NCBI GenBank assembly: GCA_020445665.1
Contig: JAGRGD010000018.1
Coordinates: 1 to 40,580 of the forward strand
Reading direction: 5' to 3'
DNA length: 40,580 nucleotides
DNA from: Rhodocyclaceae bacterium
GTDB taxonomy: Bacteria > Pseudomonadota > Gammaproteobacteria > Burkholderiales > Rhodocyclaceae
The notes beneath the pieces were generated by a model. That model ran no database searches, had not been told where the DNA came from, and saw nothing but the letters and a program-made list of their open reading frames with translations. Every line of letters starts with the position of its first letter. Positions within the stretch are counted from its first letter, which is position 1. This document shows, piece by piece, positions 32,943-40,580 of the stretch. Position numbers and translations under genes: made by a program.

Positions 32943-32949
32943 CAAACAG

Positions 32950-32979
32950 AAAAGGCGTGGCGAAAGCCGCGCCTTTTTT
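32950..32979. terminator. Strong bidirectional intrinsic terminator
   Basis: AAAAGGCGTGGC (32950-32961) and GCCGCGCCTTTT (32966-32977) form a 12-bp stem with one G-U pair and a GAAA tetraloop. It is flanked by T-runs for the plus strand (to 32979) and A-runs that serve the minus strand. It ends both the zapA/6S unit and the convergent DUF1850 gene. Confidence 0.93.
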
Positions 32980-32997
32980 CTTGCTTGCGGGGCGCCG

Positions 32998-33375
32998 TCA
33001 GTCGCCGTCGCAGGGCCGCATCGTGATGCGTCCGTCGGCCGGTGCGCCGCCGAGCCAGGCGGTGATGGCCTGGCAGCGCCCATCCGCACAGAGGGTGTAT
33101 TCGGGCTGTCCGCCGCCGCTCGACAACAGGATTTCCGGCAGTCGTCGCGGTGCCCGGTAGTGCCATACCCCATCCCGGAGCACTGAGCCCTCCGGCGGAT
33201 CCATGCCGGCGCCGCTGCCCCGGATGCGCGCCTCGACCAGCACCAGCGCCGAGCCGTCGATGCGCCAGTCCTCCTGCCACAGGATGTGCTCGACGGAGTG
33301 CGCCCACTGCAGGGTGAACAGGGCGCCGGCCAGCGTCGAGGTGAGGCCGCCGCCAGCCAGACACAGCAGGCTCAC
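32998..33375 (-). CDS. DUF1850 family protein
   Basis: 125 residues from GTG at 33375-33373; AGGGA is close upstream, while a longer frame would be antisense to EVE. N-terminal hydrophobic signal (LLCLAGGGLTSTLAGALF). Then the family pattern: LQWAHSVEHILWQEDWRID, LVLVEARIRGSGAGMDPPEG, WHYRAP and YTLCADGRCQAITAWLGG, ending in Cys (RPCDGD). DUF1850 genes usually accompany TAXI-type TRAP transporters; none is in this window, so its partner is missing or remote. The function is unknown. Confidence 0.82.
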   Translation of the reverse strand: MSLLCLAGGGLTSTLAGALFTLQWAHSVEHILWQEDWRIDGSALVLVEARIRGSGAGMDPPEGSVLRDGVWHYRAPRRLPEILLSSGGGQPEYTLCADGRCQAITAWLGGAPADGRITMRPCDGD

Positions 33376-33474
33376 CCTGTGGTCCCTGCTGCGATCGCTA
33401 CACGGATTCGCCACGAGTGGGCGAAAATGGCGTGCAAGCCCCTCTTCCTCCTGTTGTCCCGACGGTACCGAAGT

Positions 33475-33957
33475 ATGCGCTACTGGCTGATGAAGTCCGA
33501 ACCCGACGAGTGCTCGATCGACGACCTGGCCGCCGCGCCGGACCAGACCGTGCCCTGGACCGGCGTGCGCAACTATCAGGCGCGAAATTTCATGATGAAG
33601 GAGATGGGCATCGGCGACGGCGTCCTGTTCTACCATTCGAGCTGCCCGGCGCCGGGGATCGCCGGGCTTGCAAGGGTGGCGAGCGAAGCCTACCCGGACG
33701 AGACCCAGTTCGACCCGGACAGTCCCTACTACGATCCGAAGGCCAGCCGCGACAAGCCGCGCTGGTACCACGTGGATGTCCGGTTCGTGAAGAAGACGCC
33801 GCTTGCGGGTCTGCCCGCATTGCGCGCCCGCGAGGAACTCGCCAACATGCGCGTCCTGGCGCGCGGCAACCGTCTCTCTATCACGCCGGTCGAGCCGGAC
33901 GAGTGGCGATTCCTGCTGCGCGAACTACTGGATACTGAAGTCGATGACGTTCAATGA
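33475..33957 (+). CDS. EVE domain protein
   Basis: 160 residues beginning MRYWLMKSEPDECSIDDL, the canonical start. An in-frame ATG at 33427 would add 16 residues. The PUA-like EVE fold is shown by WTGVRNYQARNFMMKEMGIGDGVLFYHSSC, PGIAGLARVASEAYPDETQFD and RWYHVDVRFVKK. EVE domains bind modified bases in DNA or RNA and often occur with restriction systems, though this free-standing form (human THYN1-like) is widespread in proteobacteria and has no defence genes around it here. It overlaps the next gene by 14 bases. Confidence 0.93.
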   Translation: MRYWLMKSEPDECSIDDLAAAPDQTVPWTGVRNYQARNFMMKEMGIGDGVLFYHSSCPAPGIAGLARVASEAYPDETQFDPDSPYYDPKASRDKPRWYHVDVRFVKKTPLAGLPALRAREELANMRVLARGNRLSITPVEPDEWRFLLRELLDTEVDDVQ

Positions 33958-34750
33958 ATGGTGGTTGGCCTACCTGCCGCTGGGGGCCTTCGTGGGATTC
34001 TTCGCCGGACTGCTGGGCGTGGGCGGCGGGGGCATCATGGTGCCGATGCTGACGACCCTGTTCGTTGCCCAGGGTTTCCCGGACGACAAGATCGTGCATG
34101 TCGCACTCGGCACCTCGATGGCGGCGATCGTCATCACGTCCATCTCCAGCCTGCGCGCCCACCACCGCCATGGTGCAGTGCGCTGGGACATCGTCCGCGG
34201 CGTCACGCCGGGCATCCTGCTCGGCACCTTCGGCGCGACCTTCATCGCCTCCCACGTGGACTCCAAGCCGCTGGCGATCTTCTTCGCCTGCTTCACGGCC
34301 TACGTGGCGGTCCAGATGCTGCTCAACATCAAGCCCAAGCCCTCGCGCGAGTTGCCTGGGAGTGCTGGCCTGACCGGCGTGGGGCTGGGCATCGGCGGCA
34401 TCTCGGCGCTGGTGGCGATCGGTGGTGGTTCCCTGTCGGTTCCATTCATGACCTGGTGCAACGTCAAGATGCAGAATGCCATCGGCACCTCGGCGGCGAT
34501 CGGCCTGCCGATTGCCGTATCGGGCACCGTGGGCTATCTCGTGAACGGCTGGGCCGAACCCGGCCTGGGAGCGCTCGACCTGGGCTACATCCACCTGCCG
34601 GCCCTGGTGCTCGTCGCCACCTCCAGCACGTTGACCGTGCCTGTCGGAGCGCGACTGAGCCACCGTCTGCCCGTGGCGACGCTGAAGAAGATCTTCGCCG
34701 GCGTGCTGGTGCTGCTGTGCCTGAAGATGCTGCACAGCGTGTTCGGCTGA
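33944..34750 (+). CDS. TauE/SafE family sulfite/anion exporter (TSUP)
   Basis: 268 residues with about eight helices. The duplicated TSUP motif is present: GFFAGLLGVGGGGIMVPML near residue 20 and GIGGISALVAIGGGSLSVPF near 155. Substrates of the family include sulfite, sulfoacetate and other small anions, and none can be assigned. The ATG at 33944 overlaps the end of the EVE gene, so they are translationally coupled. The gene ends one base before the convergent MscS gene. Confidence 0.92.
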   Translation: MTFNEWWLAYLPLGAFVGFFAGLLGVGGGGIMVPMLTTLFVAQGFPDDKIVHVALGTSMAAIVITSISSLRAHHRHGAVRWDIVRGVTPGILLGTFGATFIASHVDSKPLAIFFACFTAYVAVQMLLNIKPKPSRELPGSAGLTGVGLGIGGISALVAIGGGSLSVPFMTWCNVKMQNAIGTSAAIGLPIAVSGTVGYLVNGWAEPGLGALDLGYIHLPALVLVATSSTLTVPVGARLSHRLPVATLKKIFAGVLVLLCLKMLHSVFG

Positions 34751-34751
34751 A

Positions 34752-35840
34752 TCAGGCCGGCGCCGCCTCGACCGCGGCGGCGCGGGCCGGCAGGCTCGCG
34801 ACGTGCACCGTCCGGGTCGGGAAGGCGAACTGGACGTCGCGCTCGGCGAACTGGCGTACCAGCGCCAGGTTGATGGCCTGCTGGATGTCCATGTAGCGGG
34901 CGTAGTCGGCCGTCGTCACGTAGTACACCACCTCGAAGTCCAGCGACGACGCGCCGAAGGCGTGGAAATGGGCGCGGTCGAAGCGGGTCTCGTCGACCCC
35001 CTCGACGATGGACTTCACGAGCCCCGGGATTGCCTCCAGCACGTCCGGCGGCGTGTCGTATTCGACCCCGAAGGCGAACGCGATGCGCCGTTCCTGCAGA
35101 CGCTTGAAGTTGCGGATGCGGCTCGACAGGATGTCGCCGTTGGACATCACCACCTGCTCCCCCGACAGGTTGCGGATGCGGGTGGTCTTCAGGCCGACAT
35201 GCTCGACGGTGCCCGAGATGTCACCGACCACGATGAAATCGCCGATCACGAACGGCTTGTCGAGGGCGATCGAGAGGGAAGCGAAGAGATCGCCGAGGAT
35301 GTTCTGGACGGCCAGCGCCACCGCGACGCCGCCGACGCCGAGGGAAGCGATCAGGGTCGTCACGTCGAAGCCGAACTGGTCCAGCACCAGTACCAGCACG
35401 ATCGACCACAGGGCGAGCCGGATCGTGAAGCCGGCCACGGCCAGCGCCGTCGCGCTGGCCCCGTCATCGCTGGCCTCGCGCGCGGCGATGCGCCGCTGCA
35501 GCCAGAAGCGGACACCCTGGCTGGCCCACAGCCCGGCCTGCAACAGGATCAGCGCCATCACCGCCTGGGTCAGGCGCGCCGACAGGGCATCGGGCAGGTC
35601 AAGGTAGTTGAGGGCCAGCAGCAGCGACAGGCCGGCGAGCATCCAGTTGCGGGTGCCGGCCAGCACGTCGACCACCAGGTCGTCCCAGGCCAGTGAGGTG
35701 GCCGAGGCGAGCCGGCCCAGGCGGGTGCGGACCAGGCGGCGCAGCAGCGTCAGGGCGATAAAGCTGGCGATGGCCATCGTCGCGGCCAGCAGCCAGGCTT
35801 CGGTGTCATTGTGTTCGAGCAGGTAGGTGAGGGATTTCAT
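34752..35840 (-). CDS. MscS-family mechanosensitive ion channel
   Basis: 362 residues. Four hydrophobic segments precede the conserved pore helix and beta domain: DVTTLIASLGVGGVAVALAVQNILGDLFASLSIALDKPFVIGDFI (residues about 160-205), then GTVEHVGLKTTRIRNLSGEQVVMSNGDILSSRIRNF. The C-terminal alpha/beta cage follows, ending in an Ala-rich tail. It releases solutes on hypo-osmotic shock. It is longer than E. coli MscS (286 residues), with extra N-terminal helices like the YnaI/YbdG type. The upstream crotonase gene ends 79 bases before its start. Confidence 0.93.
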   Translation of the reverse strand: MKSLTYLLEHNDTEAWLLAATMAIASFIALTLLRRLVRTRLGRLASATSLAWDDLVVDVLAGTRNWMLAGLSLLLALNYLDLPDALSARLTQAVMALILLQAGLWASQGVRFWLQRRIAAREASDDGASATALAVAGFTIRLALWSIVLVLVLDQFGFDVTTLIASLGVGGVAVALAVQNILGDLFASLSIALDKPFVIGDFIVVGDISGTVEHVGLKTTRIRNLSGEQVVMSNGDILSSRIRNFKRLQERRIAFAFGVEYDTPPDVLEAIPGLVKSIVEGVDETRFDRAHFHAFGASSLDFEVVYYVTTADYARYMDIQQAINLALVRQFAERDVQFAFPTRTVHVASLPARAAAVEAAPA

Positions 35841-35919
35841 CGGTCCGTTGCGGGTGAAGGGTTCCTGGGTCCGAGCCGGGGAGGGGACTCAAGTTCCATT
35901 CGGCATCGGGGCACAGGGC

Positions 35920-36702
35920 TCAGCGACCGTGGAAGCGGGGCTTTCGCTTGGCGAAGAAGGCGTCGAGGCCCTCGCGGTAGTCGTCGGTGGCGAGAAAGTC
36001 GAAGGCCGCGCGTTTTTCGGCCTCGTCGAGGGGGCGCCCGTCCATCAGGCGGTGCACCCACTGCTTGTGCCAGCGGGCCACCAGCGGCGCGCCGGCGCAG
36101 ATCCTCGCTGCCGAGGCTTCGGCCTCGACCACCGCCTGGCCGTCGTCCACGAGGCGGGTGAGCAGGCCCTTGGCGAGGGCTTCGGCGGCGTCGAGGATGC
36201 GCCCCTCGAGGAGGATCTCGAGCAGCACGGCGGGGCCGACCAGGTCGAGCAGGCCGGCCATCTCGCCCGGGTACATGGAGAAGCCGAGGCGGTTGATCGG
36301 CGCACCGAAGCGGGACGAGCGGCCAGCGATGCGCAGGTCGCAGCAGCCGGCGATCTCCAGGCCGCCACCGACACAGGGGCCCTCGATGGCGGCGATGGTC
36401 GGCACGGGGCAGTGGCGGATCGCGTCGAGGGCCGCGGCGACCCACTGGTCGTGATACGTGAGCGCTTGCTCGACGGTGGCCCGCACCCGCGGGAATTCCT
36501 CCAGGTCGCCGCCCGCGGCGAAGGCCTTCTCGCCGGCGCCGCGCACGATCACGCAGCGCAGGTCGGGGTCGGCGTTGAGTTCGGCCATGTGGCCTCGCAG
36601 CGACTGCCACATCGCCGAGTCGATGGCGTTGAGCTTGTCCGCGTTGTCGAGGACGAGGGTGGCGATCGTGTCGACACGCTGCAGGACGACCTGGCCGGGC
36701 AT
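35920..36702 (-). CDS. Enoyl-CoA hydratase/isomerase family protein
   Basis: 260 residues from the ATG at 36702, with GGAG five bases upstream. The crotonase fold shows LVLDNADKLNAIDSAMWQSL, the oxyanion-hole region GEKAFAAGGDLEEF, and IEGPCVGGGLEIAGCCDLRIAG. In hydratases two Glu act on the substrate. Here the usual PEI near the active site reads APINRLGFSMYPGEMAG, so one is replaced and the reaction may be other than hydration. The gene is next to a PlpD-type lipase (divergent) and 3 kb from methylmalonyl-CoA mutase, consistent with acyl-CoA metabolism. Confidence 0.88.
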   Translation of the reverse strand: MPGQVVLQRVDTIATLVLDNADKLNAIDSAMWQSLRGHMAELNADPDLRCVIVRGAGEKAFAAGGDLEEFPRVRATVEQALTYHDQWVAAALDAIRHCPVPTIAAIEGPCVGGGLEIAGCCDLRIAGRSSRFGAPINRLGFSMYPGEMAGLLDLVGPAVLLEILLEGRILDAAEALAKGLLTRLVDDGQAVVEAEASAARICAGAPLVARWHKQWVHRLMDGRPLDEAEKRAAFDFLATDDYREGLDAFFAKRKPRFHGR

Positions 36703-36814
36703 GATGGCTCCATCGGGTAAGGGTCTCCCGATGGTATCGAATTCGGCCCTCATGGCACGGTCGGGTGGGGCAAGTGGCACTAAACTGCCGGCTGGCAAGT
36801 GACGCGGGGCGACC

Positions 36815-39013
36815 ATGGCGAAGGGGCGATGGCTGGCGCGGTGCCTGGCCGGGCTGGCGCTGTTGCCGGCGACGGTGGCGGCGGGCGATGGGGTGGCGCT
36901 GGTGCTCTCCGGCGGTGGCGCGCGCGGCGTCGCACACCTCGGGGTGCTGAAGGTGCTCGAGGAACTGCGCGTGCCGGTGGACTGCGTGGTCGGCACCAGC
37001 ATGGGGGCCATCGTCGGCGCCAGCTACGCCTCGGGCGTGACCCTCGAAGCGCTCGAGCGAAGGGTCCGCGAGGCGGACTGGCCTGCCCTGTTCTCGAACA
37101 CGACACCCCGCGACGAGCAACCCTTCCGCGAGAAGCAGGATGCCGCCTCCGGCCACAGCGCGATCACGATGGGCTTCGGCGACGGGCGCGTCCTGATGCC
37201 CCACAGCGCCATCGCCGGCCAGCAGCTCGACCGTTTCCTGCAGGAACTGGTCGGCGCGTCCGAGGCGCTGTCCACCTTCGATACGCTGGCCCTGCCCTTC
37301 CGCGCCATGGCCACCGACCTGGTCACGGGCGAGCCGGTGGAGCTGGCGAGCGGCCCGCTGTGGCGAGCGATGCGCACCAGCATGGCGGTGCCCGGCGCAT
37401 TCCTGCCGATCGCCCATGGCGACCGACTGCTGGTCGATGGCGGCCTCGCGATGAACCTGCCGGTCTCGGTTGGGCGCCGTCTGTGCGGGCCCCACGTGAT
37501 CGCGGTGGATGTCGGCACGCCGCCGCTGCCCCGCGAGCGGCTGCGCTCGGCTGCCGACATCGTGCTGCAGGCGATCCACCTGGCGCTGGGGCACAACGTG
37601 GCCGCCGAGCGGGCCCAGCTGGGCGCCGGGGACGTGCTGGTGGAGGTGGACATCGGCGACATGGTGTCGAGCGACTTCGACCGGGTGCTCGAGACCATCC
37701 CGGCCGGCGAGACGTCGGCTCGGGCGATGGCCGCCGAGCTGAAGCGTTTCAGCGTCGACGAGCGCACCTACGCGTTGTGGAAGCGCCAGCGCGAGGCCCG
37801 CTGGCATCTCCCGGAGCCCGTCATCCGCGCCGTTCGGCTGCCGCCCCTGCGCTTCGTCTCACCCGAGGCGATGCGCGCCAGGCTGGGCGATCTGGCCGGC
37901 CGTCAGCTCGACGTCGACGAACTCGAGCAACGGCTCTCGAGGCTCTACAGCGATGGCGACTACGAGCGCCTGCGCTACAGCGTGGTGCGGGACGGCGCAG
38001 ACGCGGATCTCGCGATCGAGGCCATCGAGAAATCGTGGGGGCCCACCTATCTGCGCTTCGGCGGCGGCCTCGCATCGGATTTCGACGGCGGTGGGGTCGT
38101 CAGCCTCTACGCGGGCCTCTCGCGTCACTGGCTCAATCGCTGGGGGGCGCGCGCCGACGTGGATCTGGTGCTCGGCACCAACAACAGCCTGCGGGCCGAG
38201 TTCTATCAGCCGCTGGGGCTGAAATCCAACTGGTTCGTGGCGCCGCAGCTGCGCATCTCGACCCAGGCCGTCCCGGTCTATGTGGATGACATCCGGCTGG
38301 CGGAATACAAGGTGCGCCAACGCTCGGCGGGGCTCGAGCTGGGCTACGAGCTCGGCGCCTGGGGCGAGCTGCGGGCCGGTGTCCATCGAGGCAGCCTGCA
38401 CGCGGATCTGCTCACCGGCCTGCCGCTCTACCCGGCAGTGAATATCGACGATGGCTGGGTCGGCGCCACGGCGATCCTCGACCGCCTCGACAGCCCCTTC
38501 TTCCCGCGGCGCGGCTACGGCGCCCGCATCGAACTGCAGCACCATCACCCCGACTACGGCAGTGATCTGTCGTTTGCGTTCTCGGTGATCGAAGGCGACA
38601 TGGCGTTCTCCTACGGTGAGCACAGCCTGCGGATCGGCCTGCTGGCGGCGGGCAGTCCGGACCAGGACCTGCCGGCGGCGGCGCGCTCGCTGATTGGCGG
38701 GCCGTTCGCGCTCTCCGGTTACCGCTACGGCGAGCTTGCGGCGGATCAGATCGTGCTGTTGCGCAATGCCTACTATCGCCGCGTGAGCCGCCTGCCGGAC
38801 AGCATCGGGCGGGGCGTGTACCTCGGCGCGACCTACGAGTGGGCCGATCTGTCCAACTACGCGTCGGGTGCGGAAGATGAGGTGGGGCAGGCGACGTCGG
38901 TGTCGCTGTTCGCGGGCGCCGACACGGTCATCGGGCCGCTATACCTGGGCGCGGGCTATGCGCCCGAGGTGGGGGAAGTGCGCTTCTACCTGTTGCTCGG
39001 CGAAGCCTTCTGA
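36815..39013 (+). CDS. PlpD-type patatin phospholipase with POTRA and beta-barrel (type Vd autotransporter)
   Basis: 732 residues. Signal peptide (RCLAGLALLPATVAAGD), then a patatin domain (about 25-310). The oxyanion motif is GGGARGVAHLG, the nucleophile elbow GTSMG (Ser near 61), and the catalytic Asp lies in VDGG of DRLLVDGGLAMNLP. One POTRA-like domain (about 340-405, LRFVSPEAMRARLGDLAGRQ onward) and a 16-strand-type Bac_surface_Ag barrel follow, ending in GEAF. In PlpD of Pseudomonas the lipase is carried to the surface by its own barrel. The start ATG is at 36815; a direct repeat GGCAAGTG occurs twice just upstream. Confidence 0.93.
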   Translation: MAKGRWLARCLAGLALLPATVAAGDGVALVLSGGGARGVAHLGVLKVLEELRVPVDCVVGTSMGAIVGASYASGVTLEALERRVREADWPALFSNTTPRDEQPFREKQDAASGHSAITMGFGDGRVLMPHSAIAGQQLDRFLQELVGASEALSTFDTLALPFRAMATDLVTGEPVELASGPLWRAMRTSMAVPGAFLPIAHGDRLLVDGGLAMNLPVSVGRRLCGPHVIAVDVGTPPLPRERLRSAADIVLQAIHLALGHNVAAERAQLGAGDVLVEVDIGDMVSSDFDRVLETIPAGETSARAMAAELKRFSVDERTYALWKRQREARWHLPEPVIRAVRLPPLRFVSPEAMRARLGDLAGRQLDVDELEQRLSRLYSDGDYERLRYSVVRDGADADLAIEAIEKSWGPTYLRFGGGLASDFDGGGVVSLYAGLSRHWLNRWGARADVDLVLGTNNSLRAEFYQPLGLKSNWFVAPQLRISTQAVPVYVDDIRLAEYKVRQRSAGLELGYELGAWGELRAGVHRGSLHADLLTGLPLYPAVNIDDGWVGATAILDRLDSPFFPRRGYGARIELQHHHPDYGSDLSFAFSVIEGDMAFSYGEHSLRIGLLAAGSPDQDLPAAARSLIGGPFALSGYRYGELAADQIVLLRNAYYRRVSRLPDSIGRGVYLGATYEWADLSNYASGAEDEVGQATSVSLFAGADTVIGPLYLGAGYAPEVGEVRFYLLLGEAF

Positions 39014-39035
39014 GCGGTCGCGGCGCTGCGTGGCT

Positions 39036-39716
39036 TCAGGCCGCCTGCTCCCGCGCGGCGGCGATCCGGGCCAGGGCGCTGCGACCACCGGCGATGTGTT
39101 CGCGCATGCGCTGCTCGGCGGCCTGCGGATCGCGGGCGAGGAAGGCGTCGAGGATCAGACGGTGCTCGCCGAGCGACTGCTCGAGGCGGCCTTCGCTGAA
39201 CAGGGAGTGGTGGCGCGACAGCTTGACGACCTTGCGCAGGTCCTCGATGCAGTGCTGCAGCCAGCGGTTGCCGGTGATCTCCTGCAGGCGGGCGTGAAAG
39301 GCCTGGTTGCCCTCGAAGAACTGGTCGATGTTGCCGTCGCGGGCTGCCGCCTCGAGGGTCTTGTGCATGGCAACAAGCGATGCGATTTCGTCGTCCGACG
39401 CGTCGCGGGCAGAGGTGGCCGCGCACTGCCCTTCGAGGAGCGCCAGCACCGTGAAGATTTCGTCCAGATCGGTCTCGGAGATCTCGGTGACGTAGCAACC
39501 GCGGCGGGGCTTGAGGGTGACCAGCCCTTCGGACGCAAGGACCTTGAGGGCTTCGCGCAGGGGCGTGCGGGAGATGCCGTACTGGTCGGCCACGGCCTGC
39601 TCGTCGATCCAGGTGCCCGGAGGCAGCTCGTGCGAGAAGATGCGCTCGCGCAGGCGCTCGGCCACTTCCTGGTAGAGCGCCAGGGGGGCAATGCGGTTTG
39701 CGTTCATGCGGATCAT
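39036..39716 (-). CDS. GntR-family regulator, FCD subfamily
   Basis: 226 residues from ATG 39716 (an in-frame ATG at 39707 is possible, and TACAAT at 39720-39715 would suit a leaderless start there). N-terminal winged helix: LYQEVAERLRERIFSHELPPGTWIDEQAVADQYGISRTPLREALKVL. The C-terminal all-helical FCD domain has metal-ligand residues in DLDEIFTVLALLEG, FEGNQAFHARLQEITGN and LGEHRLILDAF. FadR-like members sense organic acids or acyl-CoAs. It is divergent from methylmalonyl-CoA mutase, so it likely controls propionyl-CoA/methylmalonyl-CoA metabolism. Confidence 0.92.
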   Translation of the reverse strand: MIRMNANRIAPLALYQEVAERLRERIFSHELPPGTWIDEQAVADQYGISRTPLREALKVLASEGLVTLKPRRGCYVTEISETDLDEIFTVLALLEGQCAATSARDASDDEIASLVAMHKTLEAAARDGNIDQFFEGNQAFHARLQEITGNRWLQHCIEDLRKVVKLSRHHSLFSEGRLEQSLGEHRLILDAFLARDPQAAEQRMREHIAGGRSALARIAAAREQAA

Positions 39717-39736
39717 TGTAAGCCCAAAAACAGCTC

Positions 39737-39766
39737 TTGCATTCATAATTATGGATAAAGTATCAT
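39737..39766 (+). promoter_or_regulatory. Mutase promoter with palindrome in the spacer
   Basis: TTGCAT (39737-39742), an 18-base spacer and TATCAT (39761-39766). The perfect palindrome CATAATTATG (39744-39753) sits inside the spacer and near the gntR start. It is a candidate GntR operator controlling both directions. Confidence 0.55.
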
Positions 39767-39844
39767 TTTTTGCGCTGCAGGAAAGGTCGAGCGACGGCAG
39801 GTAAGAGGGAGGCGTCTGTTCCCGGTCCCGGCAGTGAAGGTCGC

Positions 39845-39922
39845 AGCAGCCGGGCGAGCGATTCGCCCGGCTGCTACGCTGTAGGTTTAACCCCATATCA
39901 TTCGAGGCGGCGCCAAGCCGCC
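39845..39922 (+). promoter_or_regulatory. Structured leader of the mutase gene
   Basis: If transcription starts near 39773 the leader is about 170 bases. It contains AGCAGCCGGGCGA / TCGCCCGGCTGCT (39845-39857 with 39863-39875), a perfect 13-bp stem with loop GCGAT. A second hairpin, GGCGGC/GCCGCC (39906-39911 with 39917-39922), lies just before the GAGGTG ribosome binding site. No U-run follows either. Confidence 0.5.
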
Positions 39923-39945
39923 CGACCGTACGCCGAGGTGAAAGT

Positions 39946-40580
39946 ATGTCGAGCAACAAGGCACCGGAATTTCCCGAGGTCGGCCTGGACGCATGGACGG
40001 CCGCCGCCGAGAAGTCCACCAAGGGCCGCGGCCTCGATTCGCTGACCTGGACCACGCCCGAGGGCATCCAGGTCAAACCGCTCTACACGGCCGCTGACAC
40101 AGCCGATCTGCCCTACAAGGACACCCTGCCGGGCTTCGAGCCCTACGTGCGCGGCCCCCAGGCCACCATGTATTCGGGCCGCCCCTGGACGATTCGCCAG
40201 TACGCTGGCTTCTCGACCGCCGAGGCGTCCAACGCCTTCTACCGCAAGGCCCTCGCCGCCGGCGGTCAGGGCGTGTCGGTGGCCTTCGATCTGGCCACCC
40301 ACCGCGGCTACGACTCGGACAATCCCCGCGTCGTGGGCGACGTCGGCAAGGCCGGCGTGGCGATCGACTCGGTCGAGGACATGAAGATCCTCTTCGACGG
40401 CATCCCCCTCGACAAGATCTCCGTCTCGATGACCATGAACGGCGCCGTGCTGCCGATCCTGGCCGGCTACATCGTGGCGGCGGAGGAGCAGGGCGTCGAG
40501 CAGGCGCAGCTTTCCGGGACCATCCAGAACGACATCCTCAAGGAGTTCATGGTCCGCAACACCTACATCTATCCGCCGAC
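39946..40580 (+). CDS. scpA: Methylmalonyl-CoA mutase, large subunit (3' end beyond window)
   Basis: The first 211 residues are visible, in frame to the window edge. The B12-dependent enzyme interconverts methylmalonyl-CoA and succinyl-CoA. Substrate-channel signatures are [46 protein letters not shown], then [21 protein letters not shown] and [20 protein letters not shown]. The last visible part ([21 protein letters not shown]) is also conserved. GAGGTG lies five bases before the ATG. The cobalamin-binding C-terminus is outside the window. It is divergent from a GntR regulator. The BtuF-like and CobQ proteins encoded earlier would supply its cofactor. Confidence 0.97.
   Translation, partial: MSSNKAPEFPEVGLDAWTAAAEKSTKGRGLDSLTWTTPEGIQVKPLYTAADTADLPYKDTLPGFEPYVRGPQATMYSGRPWTIRQYAGFSTAEASNAFYRKALAAGGQGVSVAFDLATHRGYDSDNPRVVGDVGKAGVAIDSVEDMKILFDGIPLDKISVSMTMNGAVLPILAGYIVAAEEQGVEQAQLSGTIQNDILKEFMVRNTYIYPP

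Noticed and set aside
33475-33957. EVE gene as part of a defence or restriction island
   Set aside because: Neighbours are housekeeping genes (zapA, 6S RNA, TauE/SafE, MscS). No nuclease, methylase or mobile element is present.

Overview
The window is a chromosomal segment of a high-GC gammaproteobacterium. The evidence is the gammaproteobacterial order dapF-DUF484-xerC, the TIGR02449-zapA pair followed by a 6S RNA, and tandem LpxL-type lipid A acyltransferases. The mix of an SAH riboswitch on ahcY, a Pseudomonas-size LeuA and the rhodoquinone enzyme RquA suggests a Chromatiales/Ectothiorhodospiraceae-like or related lineage; this is inference and I cannot name a genus. I saw no insertion sequence, prophage, CRISPR array, tRNA or rRNA gene. 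Coding density is high and gene boundaries are tight.

Layout. 1-5.9 kb (mostly minus strand): the 5' part of ahcY behind an SAH riboswitch, a lipoprotein, a CaCA cation antiporter, a HIBADH-like dehydrogenase, an M14 peptidase, and metK behind a structured leader that ends in an intrinsic terminator just before its ribosome binding site. 5.9-9.6 kb: two LpxL-like acyltransferases, then on the minus strand a porin-like protein, a small PstS-like protein and a small membrane protein. 9.8-13.5 kb: dapF, DUF484, xerC, rlmI-like. 13.5-17.8 kb: a six-gene minus-strand run from ruvB through a His/Cys-rich membrane-anchored protein, an SGNH hydrolase, a three-helix membrane protein, a PHB-depolymerase-like esterase and a ceramidase-like protein. 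17.9-22.6 kb: an ADP-ribosylglycohydrolase relative, rhlE (TTG start), and a MarR/MFS pair whose marR appears leaderless with an operator over its start.

22.7-26.9 kb: a tandem HD-GYP protein, then leuA preceded by two separate leucine-rich leader peptides whose mRNA segments can form a 13-bp long-range helix, then rquA. 27-30.7 kb: an M48 peptidase, DUF2946, a PCu(A)C copper chaperone, a SCO-like protein that has lost metal ligands, and a BtuF-like B12-binding protein. 30.7-36.7 kb: cobQ, zapB-like, zapA, 6S RNA, DUF1850, EVE, TauE/SafE, MscS and a crotonase. 36.8-40.6 kb: a PlpD-type patatin with a beta-barrel, then a GntR/FCD regulator divergent from the 5' part of methylmalonyl-CoA mutase.

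Functional threads. SAM metabolism recurs (metK, ahcY, RlmI, RquA), and both SAM-cycle genes have RNA leaders. B12 recurs (BtuF-like, CobQ, B12-dependent mutase). The most interesting signals are in the RNA leaders: the tandem leucine leader of leuA, the metK attenuator, and the alternative hairpin that competes with the SAH riboswitch pseudoknot.
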